DNA from: an uncultured Flavobacteriaceae bacterium
GTDB taxonomy: Bacteria > Bacteroidota > Bacteroidia > Flavobacteriales > Flavobacteriaceae
DNA: 64,000 nucleotides
Reading direction: 5' to 3'
Assembly (NCBI GenBank): GCA_947493175.1
Contig: CANLQD010000007.1
Coordinates: 186,001-250,000 of the forward strand
Both the position numbers and the translations under genes were made by a program. The notes under the pieces were generated by a model. That model searched no databases. It was not told where the DNA came from and worked only from the letters and a program-made list of their open reading frames with translations. Every line of letters begins with the position of its first letter. Position 1 is the stretch's first letter. This document shows positions 9,234 through 16,713 of the stretch, piece by piece.

Positions 9234-9357
9234 TTATAGCTGGTTTATATTATCTTTTGAATACTTTCAGTAGTGAAAATTTAAGAGCAAACCTAAAAAG
9301 CTACCGCTAAGATGTAGCCTTCTACAACAAGGAGCCAAACAAAAGTTTAAAAAAAGG

Positions 9358-10047
9358 ATGAAAAAATCAGTGCTATTATTTTTGCTGGGAGTATTCTTAT
9401 TATCATGTCAAAAAGACTATTTCGAAGTAAGTTCTAACGAGGTTTGTGTTGGAGAAATAGTAACATTACGATGGTGGAAGGATAATGACCCCAATAAATT
9501 TAGTGTATCTCCAAAAACTGCTTACACTGGCGAATTAGAACAAACCTTGAATAACATAAATTCAAATACGCCAACCATTGGAGACAAAGTATATTCTTTT
9601 ATTCCTCAAGAAAGTGTTGTAATAACGAGAGGATTGGTTGACTTGGAAGTCAGTCTTAGAGATTTCTCTGCTAAACAAATTGAAATTAAATCTCGTTGCT
9701 ATGTCGGTACTTCATCTCCTGGTGCGATAGGTGTTGATTGGACATATCGGCAAGTCGACGATATTTTGGTAAGTGTAGAGAATCTAACAAATAGAGTAGT
9801 TCTATTTGGAACTTTTGAAGGTCCAGATTCTATTAGAAGAAATATATTGCAGCAAATAAAACTAGAACCAATGGAAACACAAATGGTAACTCAACTTGAA
9901 ATTCCCCTTAATTCAAAGTTTTATGCGCGTTACCAAAGTTCCAATTCGAATGAGTTTTGCAACATAGACGGTACAGTACCTCAAGGCAATATGCTACCAC
10001 CGCCAATAAAGCTTATATTACGGCATGCTTGCCCAGAACCAAACTAA
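9358..10047 (+). CDS. Lipoprotein, unknown function
   Basis: 229 residues. The repeat ends in the start codon itself (AAAAAAAGGATG). The N-terminus MKKSVLLFLLGVFLLSCQKD is a textbook lipoprotein signal. The mature part is beta-rich with several Cys residues (EVCVGE, SRCYVG, NEFCNI, HACPEP) that could form disulphides outside the cytoplasm. Confidence 0.7.
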   Translation: MKKSVLLFLLGVFLLSCQKDYFEVSSNEVCVGEIVTLRWWKDNDPNKFSVSPKTAYTGELEQTLNNINSNTPTIGDKVYSFIPQESVVITRGLVDLEVSLRDFSAKQIEIKSRCYVGTSSPGAIGVDWTYRQVDDILVSVENLTNRVVLFGTFEGPDSIRRNILQQIKLEPMETQMVTQLEIPLNSKFYARYQSSNSNEFCNIDGTVPQGNMLPPPIKLILRHACPEPN

Positions 10048-10087
10048 GAAGTAAATTTTTGGAAAAGTTCAATAAAACGATTGAAAA

Positions 10088-10543
10088 ATGCCATTCCCAG
10101 TTGATGAAAAATATATTCTAGAAACGGAATCTGAATTGAAGGTTACATTTCCCAATGAATTCAAAAGCAGAATGATTAAAATCAATGGCGGTGAAATAAC
10201 TATTAACAGAGTTGGTTTTGACCTCCATCCATTCTTTGACAAATCGGATAGAAAGAGAATTAGTCGAACTTGTAATCATATCGGCTTGGAAACGAAAAAT
10301 GCCCGTGAATGGAATGGTTTTCCAGAAAATGGAATCGCCATTGGATTCGATGGGTATGGAAATTTGTTAATATTGAGACATGATGGGAACGGAATACTGG
10401 AAGACATGATATATTTCTGGAATCATGAAACCGGGGAAATAGAAAAAATTGCTGAATCCATTAATAGACTATATGTTGAGAAAGCAAATCATAGCGATCA
10501 TGAAATTTCAATATGGAATAGAATTAAATCAAAGTTCAAATAA
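10088..10543 (+). CDS. SMI1/KNR4 (SUKH) immunity-like protein, copy 1
   Basis: 151 residues with the SUKH-type pattern: an N-terminal helix ILETESELKVTFPNEFKSRMIKINGG, then WNGFPENGIAIGFDGYGNLLIL, a form of the conserved loop of SMI1/KNR4 proteins. SUKH proteins neutralise many polymorphic nuclease toxins. The last residues (KFK) and the stop come from the repeat at 10530. The gene and its flanks are identical to the minus-arm copy at 26870-27325. Confidence 0.82.
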   Translation: MPFPVDEKYILETESELKVTFPNEFKSRMIKINGGEITINRVGFDLHPFFDKSDRKRISRTCNHIGLETKNAREWNGFPENGIAIGFDGYGNLLILRHDGNGILEDMIYFWNHETGEIEKIAESINRLYVEKANHSDHEISIWNRIKSKFK

Positions 10544-10563
10544 AGGATTTAAAATTCGAATAG

Positions 10564-11943
10564 ATGAATAGAATAAAAATAACAATATTGGTTCTGTTTT
10601 TGGCAACTGTGGGTTGTCGTTGTCAGCATGACCATCAACCAAAGAAAGGAGGAAGTTTACCTATTGAGGTTGTGCAAAAAATCGAAAGACTCATCTCGGA
10701 AGGCATAACTCCCAGCGTAGCCTTGGCTACAATTGATTCCTCGGGCGTACAATACTTTAATTTTGGCAAAACTACCTTTGAAGGCACCGAAGTGGATAAG
10801 AATACAGTATATGAAATTGGGTCTATCTCAAAGGTGTTTACTAGCATATTATTGGCCAAAAAAGTTTTAGAGGATGACTTAAAGCTTAATGATGAAATAA
10901 GTACCCTTTTGCCAGATAGTGTTATAGTGCCAATCATTGGGGATGTCGAAATTACCTTAGGTAATCTTTCTGATCATACCTCAGGACTGCCAAGAATGCC
11001 AATGAACTTTAAGCCAGCAAACCCGAATAATCCATATGCCGATTATACAGTAAATCAGCTCTACGATTTCATTGCGACTTATGAACCTGTGCGTAGTGTC
11101 GGCTCAGAATACGAATATTCAAACCTTGCTGTAGGGCTATTGGGCCATCTATTAGCGGTAAAGGACAATATCACCTATGAAAATTTAATGGTAAGGGACA
11201 TTGCGGAACCACTAAAAATGAATGATACACGGATTGAATTTACAAAGGGTATGAAGGACAGGTTGGCCTCTGGCCATTCTGGCGGTGCTATTGTTGAAAA
11301 TTGGGATATCCCAACTTTGGCAGGTGCTGGCGCCATTCGGAGTTCGACAAGTGACATGGCCAAGTTCATTTCCTGCAATCTAGGCTATATCGATACACCG
11401 TTGAGGGAAGCTATGGAGTTTTCACACAAACCTAGGCACCAGAAAGCTGGGACTATGTCGGTGGCAATGGGTTGGCATATAAAGAAAGGTGAGAAGGGCA
11501 ACGTTATCTGGCATAATGGGGGAACAGGAGGATACCGCGCTTTTGCAGGATTTGTGAAAGAAACTGGAAAAGGAATCGTGCTGCTAACAAATTCTACCAC
11601 TGGACTGGATGATATTGGATTTTATCTGCTTGATCCAGGTTCACAACTTATTGACCGGAAGTTCAAAAATGACGCAGTTGAGTTGCCCGAAAACACTCTT
11701 GAAAAATACGTCGGAGTTTACGAACTACTTCCAGAATTCAAAATAACGGTTTCAAGGAAAGGCACTCAATTATTTACCCAGGCAACTGGTCAGGGTAAAA
11801 TTGAAATATATGCCGAAAGTGAAACTATATTTTTCCCTACGGTTGTAGAGGCAAAGCTCTCCTTTCAGATAAAAGACGGCATTGTCGAAAGCTTAACTCT
11901 TTTTCAGGGTGGGCAAGAGATTATAGGTAAGAAAATCGAATAG
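10564..11943 (+). CDS. Beta-lactamase-fold serine hydrolase (lipoprotein), paralogue 1
   Basis: 459 residues; the N-terminus VLFLATVGCRC has a lipobox. Class C/AmpC-type motifs are present: SISK (catalytic Ser in EIGSISKVF), YSN (EYEYSNLAVG) and HNGGTGG near residue 320. Such proteins act as peptidases or esterases rather than true beta-lactamases. A C-terminal ~90-residue domain follows. It is homologous to the cassette at 31478-32857 with the same length, so the two are diverged copies in opposite arms. Confidence 0.88.
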   Translation: MNRIKITILVLFLATVGCRCQHDHQPKKGGSLPIEVVQKIERLISEGITPSVALATIDSSGVQYFNFGKTTFEGTEVDKNTVYEIGSISKVFTSILLAKKVLEDDLKLNDEISTLLPDSVIVPIIGDVEITLGNLSDHTSGLPRMPMNFKPANPNNPYADYTVNQLYDFIATYEPVRSVGSEYEYSNLAVGLLGHLLAVKDNITYENLMVRDIAEPLKMNDTRIEFTKGMKDRLASGHSGGAIVENWDIPTLAGAGAIRSSTSDMAKFISCNLGYIDTPLREAMEFSHKPRHQKAGTMSVAMGWHIKKGEKGNVIWHNGGTGGYRAFAGFVKETGKGIVLLTNSTTGLDDIGFYLLDPGSQLIDRKFKNDAVELPENTLEKYVGVYELLPEFKITVSRKGTQLFTQATGQGKIEIYAESETIFFPTVVEAKLSFQIKDGIVESLTLFQGGQEIIGKKIE

Positions 11944-11985
11944 TTGAATATTCGACTATTTGAAGTAAAGTTTAAAAAAACGATT

Positions 11986-12456
11986 ATGAAAAAACTGTTT
12001 TTTCTACTCTTGATATTTATTTGCTCCTCTTGCCAAAGTCAAGTATCCAAGTCTGTTGTTGGTGTAGAGAAAGAATTCAAACCTGGACAAAACAATGTTT
12101 TGGAAAGTATGTCTCCGGAAAACTCAGACTATATGTTAGTGTTTGAGGATGATAGTCAAACAGGATATTTATATGCTTTAGTAATAGATAATCCTGAAAA
12201 CCCAATTGTTGATGCAATGCATGTCTACAACGTAGAAAATTTGACGGAAAGTAATATGCAGTCACACTTTGTGATTGTCTGGACACCGGATGGCACAAAA
12301 GGAGCGTTATTTATCAACGAATATTGTCATGCTATAGTAGATTTTACCGAAAATGGTGCATACAATAGAAATGGTTTTCCTCCAATAGAAGAAAACGGAT
12401 GGGTGAAGAAAGGACATGCATGGGATGAATCAAAATTGAAATTATTTAAACTTTGA
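11986..12456 (+). CDS. Small lipoprotein, unknown function
   Basis: 156 residues from the ATG at 11986, chosen because MKKLFFLLLIFICSSCQS is a clear lipoprotein signal and the repeat (11967-11985) ends directly before it; a TTG at 11944 would translate the repeat. The mature domain has several aromatic strands (DYMLVFEDDSQTGYLYALVI). No known family. Confidence 0.75.
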   Translation: MKKLFFLLLIFICSSCQSQVSKSVVGVEKEFKPGQNNVLESMSPENSDYMLVFEDDSQTGYLYALVIDNPENPIVDAMHVYNVENLTESNMQSHFVIVWTPDGTKGALFINEYCHAIVDFTENGAYNRNGFPPIEENGWVKKGHAWDESKLKLFKL

Positions 12457-12522
12457 TTAACCAGCCTTAATAACAAGTTCAAATAAAAGATCCAAAACCA
12501 GTTAGTCACAATTTTAGATTGA

Positions 12523-12843
12523 ATGAACAAATTAGATTACAGCATATCATTGAGAGCAAAAGGCCTTGGCTCAGAGGATATAAAAAAGAAAATGGAAGAG
12601 AAGGGATTTGCTGATTCTGAAATACAGTATTATTTGAAAAAATCAGATGAAATATTTCTAGACCAGTCAATTCACTATAAAGGATTGAAGTCGAAAGGAA
12701 CGAACAAAAACACCCTTAATACGATATCTCTAGTCCTTACTCTTTTACTCTTATGTAGTGTGTTTTTTGGTTTTGTAAAGATAGGTTTGCTGGGGCTAGT
12801 AATTTTGTGGAGTATAGTTGGATTTGTTACACGCAGACAGTAA
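12523..12843 (+). CDS. Small protein with helical N-terminus and two membrane helices
   Basis: 106 residues. The first ~50 residues look like a small three-helix unit (ISLRAKGLGSEDIKKKMEEKGF), vaguely like RecX/SHOCT-type modules; two hydrophobic helices follow (~65-80, 82-100). Unknown function. Flanked by repeats at 12473 and 12848. Confidence 0.6.
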   Translation: MNKLDYSISLRAKGLGSEDIKKKMEEKGFADSEIQYYLKKSDEIFLDQSIHYKGLKSKGTNKNTLNTISLVLTLLLLCSVFFGFVKIGLLGLVILWSIVGFVTRRQ

Positions 12844-12863
12844 TAGAATAGTTCAAAAAAAGG

Positions 12864-12992
12864 ATGCCAAAAAAACCTAAAAAATTAAGTGATTTTATAT
12901 TGTGGGATCCCGTCGCAACTTTAGTAATGGTATTCTTTGGTTTGTTTATTATCTTGATATTGGCCTATCTTTTAGCGTATATTGAATTTTAA
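12864..12992 (+). CDS. 42-residue single-pass membrane protein
   Basis: The ORF starts with the ATG that completes the repeat (AAAAAAAGGATG) and encodes 42 residues: a lysine-rich head (MPKKPKKLSDF), then one transmembrane helix (about residues 19-40). It fills the whole space between repeats at 12848 and 13017, so the cassette would otherwise be empty. Short open frames can occur by chance, but its position argues that it is real. Confidence 0.6.
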   Translation: MPKKPKKLSDFILWDPVATLVMVFFGLFIILILAYLLAYIEF

Positions 12993-13037
12993 AGTACAAT
13001 AAGACACCAATAATAGAAAGTTCAGAAAAAGGATATT

Positions 13038-13565
13038 ATGAAGCACTCATTTTACACTTTGGTAATACTGTTATTCTTTACTCATAGCATCCACGCTTGT
13101 TCCTGTGCTCCATTCAAACTAGCTGAACAACAACAAAGAGAGATGCAATCCGAATGTATTTTTGTTGGACAGGTAGTAGAGGTAAATGAGGATTTGACAT
13201 TTGAAATATCTGTTGTCGAATCCCTTGATGGTGGAGATGTCCAAGGTAATGTTTACATAGGACAGAATTGGAGGTACTGTTATCCTTATGTTGAGAACAA
13301 AGGTACTTGGCTTTTTTATGGTCGTATCGAAAATGGACTTTTTAAAGTAAACAGTTGCGGGCTCAGCCGTTCTTTCAGTAATCCTTTTACACCAATATCG
13401 GATTCAGAAGAGGTAAAGGAACTTATGAAAAAACTTGAATACAAAAAGCTTAATGAAAAAGAGTCTCAGGACATAATCAGAAAAATACAACTAATTGATA
13501 TGGCCAACGAAATCCATGCCCTAAGAAAGAAAAGGGATTATGGTGTAACGCCAAATGATGTTTAG
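13038..13565 (+). CDS. Secreted netrin/TIMP-like protein
   Basis: 175 residues. The signal peptide ends at HACSC; the motif CSCAPF followed by ECIFVGQVVEV is the start of an NTR/TIMP-type OB-fold, in which an exposed Cys-x-Cys begins the mature protein. Later Cys residues (WRYCYP, NSCGL) would complete disulphides. A chromosomal relative lies at 60257-61051. Function in bacteria is not established. Confidence 0.7.
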   Translation: MKHSFYTLVILLFFTHSIHACSCAPFKLAEQQQREMQSECIFVGQVVEVNEDLTFEISVVESLDGGDVQGNVYIGQNWRYCYPYVENKGTWLFYGRIENGLFKVNSCGLSRSFSNPFTPISDSEEVKELMKKLEYKKLNEKESQDIIRKIQLIDMANEIHALRKKRDYGVTPNDV

Positions 13566-13596
13566 TTAATACCAAAGTTCAAATAAACAATTGTCA

Positions 13597-13900
13597 ATGA
13601 TTAAGAGGTATTTTGATAGTTTACCGTACAAGAAAAATTATGTTATGGCTGCCATTGCAATATAGAACTTGCTATTTGTGCCTATAATAATTGAACTTTT
13701 TGAAGATTCGAATCCAAATATTAGTCCTAAAACACTACCGCCATTAAGCTTTGCATTTATAGTTTGTATTGCCATTATAGTTTCTAAAGATTTCCGAAGG
13801 CAAAGGTTTTGTTGACATTAGAAAGGATGTTTTTTTAATTTTATTTATTTCAGCTCTTTTATTAATATTTCAAGGGAGATATGTTTTTAACTATTCTTAA
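13597..13900 (+). pseudogene. Broken membrane-protein cassette
   Basis: After the repeat at 13574, an ATG at 13597 opens a hydrophobic protein (MIKRYFDSLPYKKNYVMAAI). It meets an in-frame TAG after 22 residues, continues as a second membrane-like stretch (ELFEDSNPNISPKTLPPLSF...), and needs one frameshift near the FRRQRF/GKGF junction (about 13800) to reach a third hydrophobic helix and the stop at 13898-13900. The repeat at 13927 follows. The gene is decayed while the flanking repeats are intact. Confidence 0.65.
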
Positions 13901-14000
13901 AATAAAATTCTAAAAGAATTGACTTCAAAAGTTCAAATAAGCGATTGAATTCATAGGTATTTATGAAATCGCATGGTTTTTGTAACTTTACTTTAAAGAG

Positions 14001-14249
14001 ATGCAGATGAGCACGGCAGAATTAAACAATACAAAGAAAGAACTGGTCGGGTGGATAAAGTCCTTGAACGACGACTCATTGGTAGGACTGCTAAACTCGG
14101 TCAAATTATCCAGTGAAGGTAAATCTTTGGATTGGTGGGACGAACTTACCGAAAGTGATAGGGTCAATATTTTAAGTGGAATTAGAGACTATCAGCAAGG
14201 GGAGACCCTAGATTCGAAAGAATTTTGGAATGGCCTAGCCAATGGATAA
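14001..14249 (+). CDS. Antitoxin of a type II module (addiction-module-type)
   Basis: 82 residues, acidic, with helical N-terminus (MSTAELNNTKKELVGWIKSL) and C-terminal toxin-wrapping segment (DWWDELTESDRVNILSGIRDYQQGE), typical of the antitoxin paired with RelE-like toxins in Bacteroidota. A second ATG two codons in is equally possible as start. It overlaps the toxin start by 8 bp. The repeat at 13927 precedes the module. Confidence 0.78.
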   Translation: MQMSTAELNNTKKELVGWIKSLNDDSLVGLLNSVKLSSEGKSLDWWDELTESDRVNILSGIRDYQQGETLDSKEFWNGLANG

Positions 14250-14538
14250 ATCCCATAAAGTTATTTGGACCAAGCGTTCATTATCGAACGCTTTGGCAAT
14301 CAAAGCTTATCTGATAAAGAAATTCAGCAAGAAAGAGGTAACTAAATTCGAAAGACTTCTCAGGCGATTCGAACTTACGGTATCCAACTTTCCCACCTTA
14401 TATCCAGAGTCAAAGACGCAAAAGCTTCTAAGAAGAGCGGTAATCCATAAGAATACTACGGTTTTTTACATTTTTGATAAAAATCAGGTGACCGTTATCG
14501 CAATGAAAGACAACCGGCAAAAGAGACCTAGCAAATAA
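14242..14538 (+). CDS. RelE/ParE-superfamily toxin
   Basis: 98 residues with the RelE/ParE core: VIWTKRSLSNALAIKAYLIKKF, NFPTLYPES, RRAVIHKNTTVFYIF and a basic tail. The gene ends in a degenerate repeat (AGCAAATAAAGGATAC), which provides its TAA. Second toxin-antitoxin module of the plus arm. Confidence 0.83.
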   Translation: MDKSHKVIWTKRSLSNALAIKAYLIKKFSKKEVTKFERLLRRFELTVSNFPTLYPESKTQKLLRRAVIHKNTTVFYIFDKNQVTVIAMKDNRQKRPSK

Positions 14539-14574
14539 AGGATACTTGTATAATTCATAATACATTCTTAACTT

Positions 14575-14599
14575 GAACCATAATTATTAATATTGGTTC
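14575..14599. promoter_or_regulatory. Palindromic operator upstream of parD
   Basis: GAACCA (14575-14580) and TGGTTC (14594-14599) form an inverted repeat with a near-symmetric AT-rich centre, ending 3 bp before the antitoxin ATG (14603). ParD proteins repress through such sites. Confidence 0.55.
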
Positions 14600-14602
14600 A
14601 TT

Positions 14603-14854
14603 ATGGCGGTAATCAGAAAATCCATCACCTTCACCGAGCAACAGGACGCATTTGTTAAGAGCTTGATAGAACAGGGCTTCTATACCAATGATAGCGAATA
14701 CATCAGAGATATCATTCGTAAGGACCAAGAGCGCAGAAAACGAATAGTGGATTTGAACGAAGCGCTCATTGAAGGTATTGAGAGTGGCCCAACGGATGCT
14801 ACTATAGATAGTATTTGGGAAGAGGCGATAAACGAGCACAATGCCGAGAAATAA
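14603..14854 (+). CDS. parD: ParD-family antitoxin
   Basis: 83 residues: an RHH DNA-binding N-terminus (IRKSITFTEQQDAFVKSLIEQGF...NDSEYIRDIIR), a clear ParD signature, and an acidic C-terminal toxin-binding tail. It overlaps parE by 14 bp. Third module of the plus arm. Confidence 0.9.
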   Translation: MAVIRKSITFTEQQDAFVKSLIEQGFYTNDSEYIRDIIRKDQERRKRIVDLNEALIEGIESGPTDATIDSIWEEAINEHNAEK

Positions 14855-15143
14855 ATACGTCATAAGTGCCAAGGCAAGGGCAGACTTCAAAGCTATTGCC
14901 AAATACACGGTAGAAAAATTCGGGGTAAGGCAATCCTTAAAATATGCCGAAGGGCTCAAGAATGTTTTAGCAGACTTAGGTGACAACCCAGAACTTGGGA
15001 GAAGATACGTGGCAGTAAAGGATAAAATGTTGCTACGCTACCGTTACAAAGCACATGTAATCTTCTATTACAATACCCAGAACGAAATATTCATTGTGAG
15101 GGTTTTGGGTGGTCGAATGGATTTTCCAAAGCATCTTAAATAA
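14841..15143 (+). CDS. parE: ParE-family toxin
   Basis: 100 residues with the ParE pattern YVISAKARADFKAIAKYTVEKFG, GDNPELGRRY, RYRYKAHVIFYY and FIVRVLGGRMDFPKHL. Known ParE proteins poison DNA gyrase. The reading frame runs into the last, degenerate repeat of the plus arm, whose TAA (15141-15143) ends it. Confidence 0.9.
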   Translation: MPRNKYVISAKARADFKAIAKYTVEKFGVRQSLKYAEGLKNVLADLGDNPELGRRYVAVKDKMLLRYRYKAHVIFYYNTQNEIFIVRVLGGRMDFPKHLK

Positions 15144-15146
15144 ACG

Positions 15147-15347
15147 ATGAACTCTTTACAAATCGCACCTTTCATAAACAATTTCCGATCCGATGCAAAC
15201 TTCGAGAAGTTTCCCAAAATAAAGGTTAGAAATTAAGAAATCAATTTAGATGAGTCATTAGCAGATTTCCTTTTTGATTTAAAAAATAAGGTTCCTCGAA
15301 TTGACTGTGGCTTGTATCTTAAAGAACAGTTTGGAAATGACTTATGA
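15147..15347 (+). pseudogene. Broken cassette gene at the end of the plus arm
   Basis: The ATG at 15147 is formed by the repeat (AAACGATG). The frame reads MNSLQIAPFINNFRSDANFE..., hits an in-frame TAA at 15234-15236, then continues in the same frame as INLDESLADFLFDLKNKVP...YLKEQFGNDL to TGA at 15345-15347. A single base change would restore ~66 residues. The family is not recognised. No repeat follows. Its first ~22 bases are also found, inverted, at the end of the minus arm (15750-15771). Confidence 0.6.
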
Positions 15348-15488
15348 GGTTTATTGCAAAACTCCTTTGAAAACTATGGTTGAAGCACCCATGCCTCTAC
15401 AATTTAATTTCAAAACAACGCAAACAAATACAACTAAAATAAGTGTGAAAAACTTTCGAAACACGTGCAAATGACGTGCAAACAAAAA

Positions 15489-15518
15489 GGCTTCAAAAGA
15501 ATGAAATCTCTTGAAGCC
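15489..15518 (-). terminator. Rho-independent terminator, minus strand
   Basis: On the minus strand GGCTTCAA (15511-15518) pairs with TTGAAGCC (15489-15496), followed by five T's. It lies directly after the tRNA-like 3' end, as a tRNA terminator would. Confidence 0.6.
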
Positions 15519-15528
15519 CTTTACTTGT

Positions 15529-15552
15529 TGGCGGTCCGGACGGGACTCGAAC
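15529..15552 (-). other. 3' end fragment of a tRNA gene (probable tRNA-Asp), att-like
   Basis: Read on the minus strand, GTTCGAGTCCCGTCCGGACC plus GCCA gives a T-loop (TTCGAGT), the 3' half of the T-stem, an acceptor 3' strand CCGGACC, discriminator G and CCA. The discriminator G and the acceptor fit tRNA-Asp. No 5' part of the tRNA is present, so this is a fragment. Such 3' fragments are typical attachment sites left by integrating elements. Confidence 0.65.
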
Positions 15553-15739
15553 TTTTCTTCTAAACGACCTGTATCAAAGGCCTACCGAGGGGTCGTTTTT
15601 GGGGCGCACCGCCAAGCTCACTTTTTAACATAGTTTAACATTTTGTGTTGCAGGATATTAGATTTAGTGTCAAAAGTGCTCAAAAACTATATATTTAAAG
15701 AAAATTTGAATAGGTTTTTCATAATCGAAAGAATAATAT

Positions 15740-15771
15740 ACTCTTTACAAAAGGTGCGATTTGTAAAGAGT
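15740..15771. repeat. Palindromic end site of the minus arm
   Basis: ACTCTTTACAAA (15740-15751) and its exact complement TTTGTAAAGAGT (15760-15771) flank 8 bp (AGGTGCGA). It directly abuts the last repeat of the minus arm. Related sequences occur at 15150-15171 (end of the plus arm) and at about 60035-60066, in the latter case again next to a repeat-like TTCAAATAAA. It may be a recombination or array-end site; it is also the head of a broken gene at 15147. Confidence 0.6.
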
Positions 15772-15809
15772 ATCCTTTATTTGAACTTTATATTTTTCAG
15801 GGTATTTAT

Positions 15810-16430
15810 CTAATACTGTCCTTTTTTATTCATCGTGTCATGCACCCAATTAACATGTTCCTTTGGTGATTTTGAAGCAAATTTTTCAAAAGTGCTAAAT
15901 GTTCCAGGTGCAAAATCGTAGGGTTCACTATCATCTAAGTATGGTCCAGCTACTCCAACCATCCAGCCGTCTTTTGCGGCCCAATGCGGTTCCTCCATTT
16001 TGAACTTGAAGACGTAATAATCAAGGGTTCTTATTTGACCTTTCATCTCTTGCTCCTTTTGTACAGTCTTGACAAATTCAATATAATCGGGGCGATTTCC
16101 CAATTCATTAGGATGAAGTAACCAAAAAACAAGTGACGCCTCTGCACTCGATAAGAAGTTTTTGTATTTATTGGGAAATATAGCAGTCCTATCCTGATTT
16201 TTAAGTATTGAATATAGAGCTCCACGAGAAGCGTCATCCTCCGCTAGCTTTTGAATTAACTCTTTATTAGGTTCCAGGCCGTTGTCAAAAGTGTCTATTA
16301 CCGGTTTCACCTTTTCAAAGATATCCCTATCTCTTTTCTGAGTAGCCTTTATTGTCGTCCAGTATCGATAGACGATAAAAATTATAATAAGACCTGCTAT
16401 TCCTCCTAATATGTATAGTACTATTTCCAA
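15810..16430 (-). CDS. Membrane-anchored protein, unknown function, copy A
   Basis: 206 residues: one N-terminal transmembrane helix (MEIVLYILGGIAGLIIIFIV), then a soluble domain with helical repeats (ASRGALYSILKNQDR) and a Trp-rich C-terminal part (EEPHWAAKDGWMVGVAGPY). No family recognised. The gene, its downstream repeat and the next gene form a block duplicated at 35065-35985 with only scattered base changes and no gaps. Confidence 0.7.
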   Translation of the reverse strand: MEIVLYILGGIAGLIIIFIVYRYWTTIKATQKRDRDIFEKVKPVIDTFDNGLEPNKELIQKLAEDDASRGALYSILKNQDRTAIFPNKYKNFLSSAEASLVFWLLHPNELGNRPDYIEFVKTVQKEQEMKGQIRTLDYYVFKFKMEEPHWAAKDGWMVGVAGPYLDDSEPYDFAPGTFSTFEKFASKSPKEHVNWVHDTMNKKGQY

Positions 16431-16476
16431 TTATCTAATAATCATTGTCGTTTATTTGAACTTTCTTCAACATATT

Positions 16477-16686
16477 CTATTCAATGTAATCAAACTTTCG
16501 AGCGATTAAATCTACTACTAATGTCAGGCCAACTGGTATGATACCCCATATAAAGATGTAAAAACTGATGTATAAGATTTTGGCATCCCAAATACACATT
16601 AGAAACGATATTGAAAAAGTTATCAGGAATATCCAAAATAGTTTTCTCAAAAGTCTTCTTATAAATACAATACGCGGTTGAGACAT
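16477..16686 (-). CDS. Small two-helix membrane protein, copy A
   Basis: 69 residues, two transmembrane helices around 15-32 and 38-58, basic N-terminus (MSQPRIVFIRRLLRK). Its ATG (16684-16686) lies one base from the repeat at 16688. It is part of the duplicated two-cassette block; in the other copy the start codon is ACG. Confidence 0.65.
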   Translation of the reverse strand: MSQPRIVFIRRLLRKLFWIFLITFSISFLMCIWDAKILYISFYIFIWGIIPVGLTLVVDLIARKFDYIE

Positions 16687-16713
16687 AATCGTTTTATTGA
16701 ACTTTTGAGTTAA

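Larger units (their letters stand above)
3529..15147 (+). repeat. Cassette array, plus arm: ~21 copies of an 18-bp repeat
   Basis: Consensus AAAGTTCAAATAAAGGAT (GG may be CG), always in the direction of the genes. Approximate starts: 3529, 3917, 4482, 4748, 6054, 6623, 7329, 7928, 8306, 8686, 9341, 10062, 10530, 11967, 12473, 12848, 13017, 13574, 13927, 14528, 15130. Copies at 3529, 7928, 14528 and 15130 are degenerate. Each copy lies between neighbouring genes. It commonly supplies the TAA stop of the upstream gene (tail KFK*) and ends 0-30 bp before the next ATG. The arm stops at about 15.15 kb. Confidence 0.95.
15348..15739. other. Junction between the two convergent arms
   Basis: No intact gene. 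It contains short direct repeats ACGTGCAAA near 15463 and 15474, a terminator-like hairpin, a 24-nt 3' tRNA fragment (15529-15552), and an 8-bp hairpin AAACGACC/GGTCGTTT (15562-15569/15591-15598) followed by T's. The layout looks like the scar of an element that used a tRNA gene as target and has lost its integrase. Confidence 0.55.
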
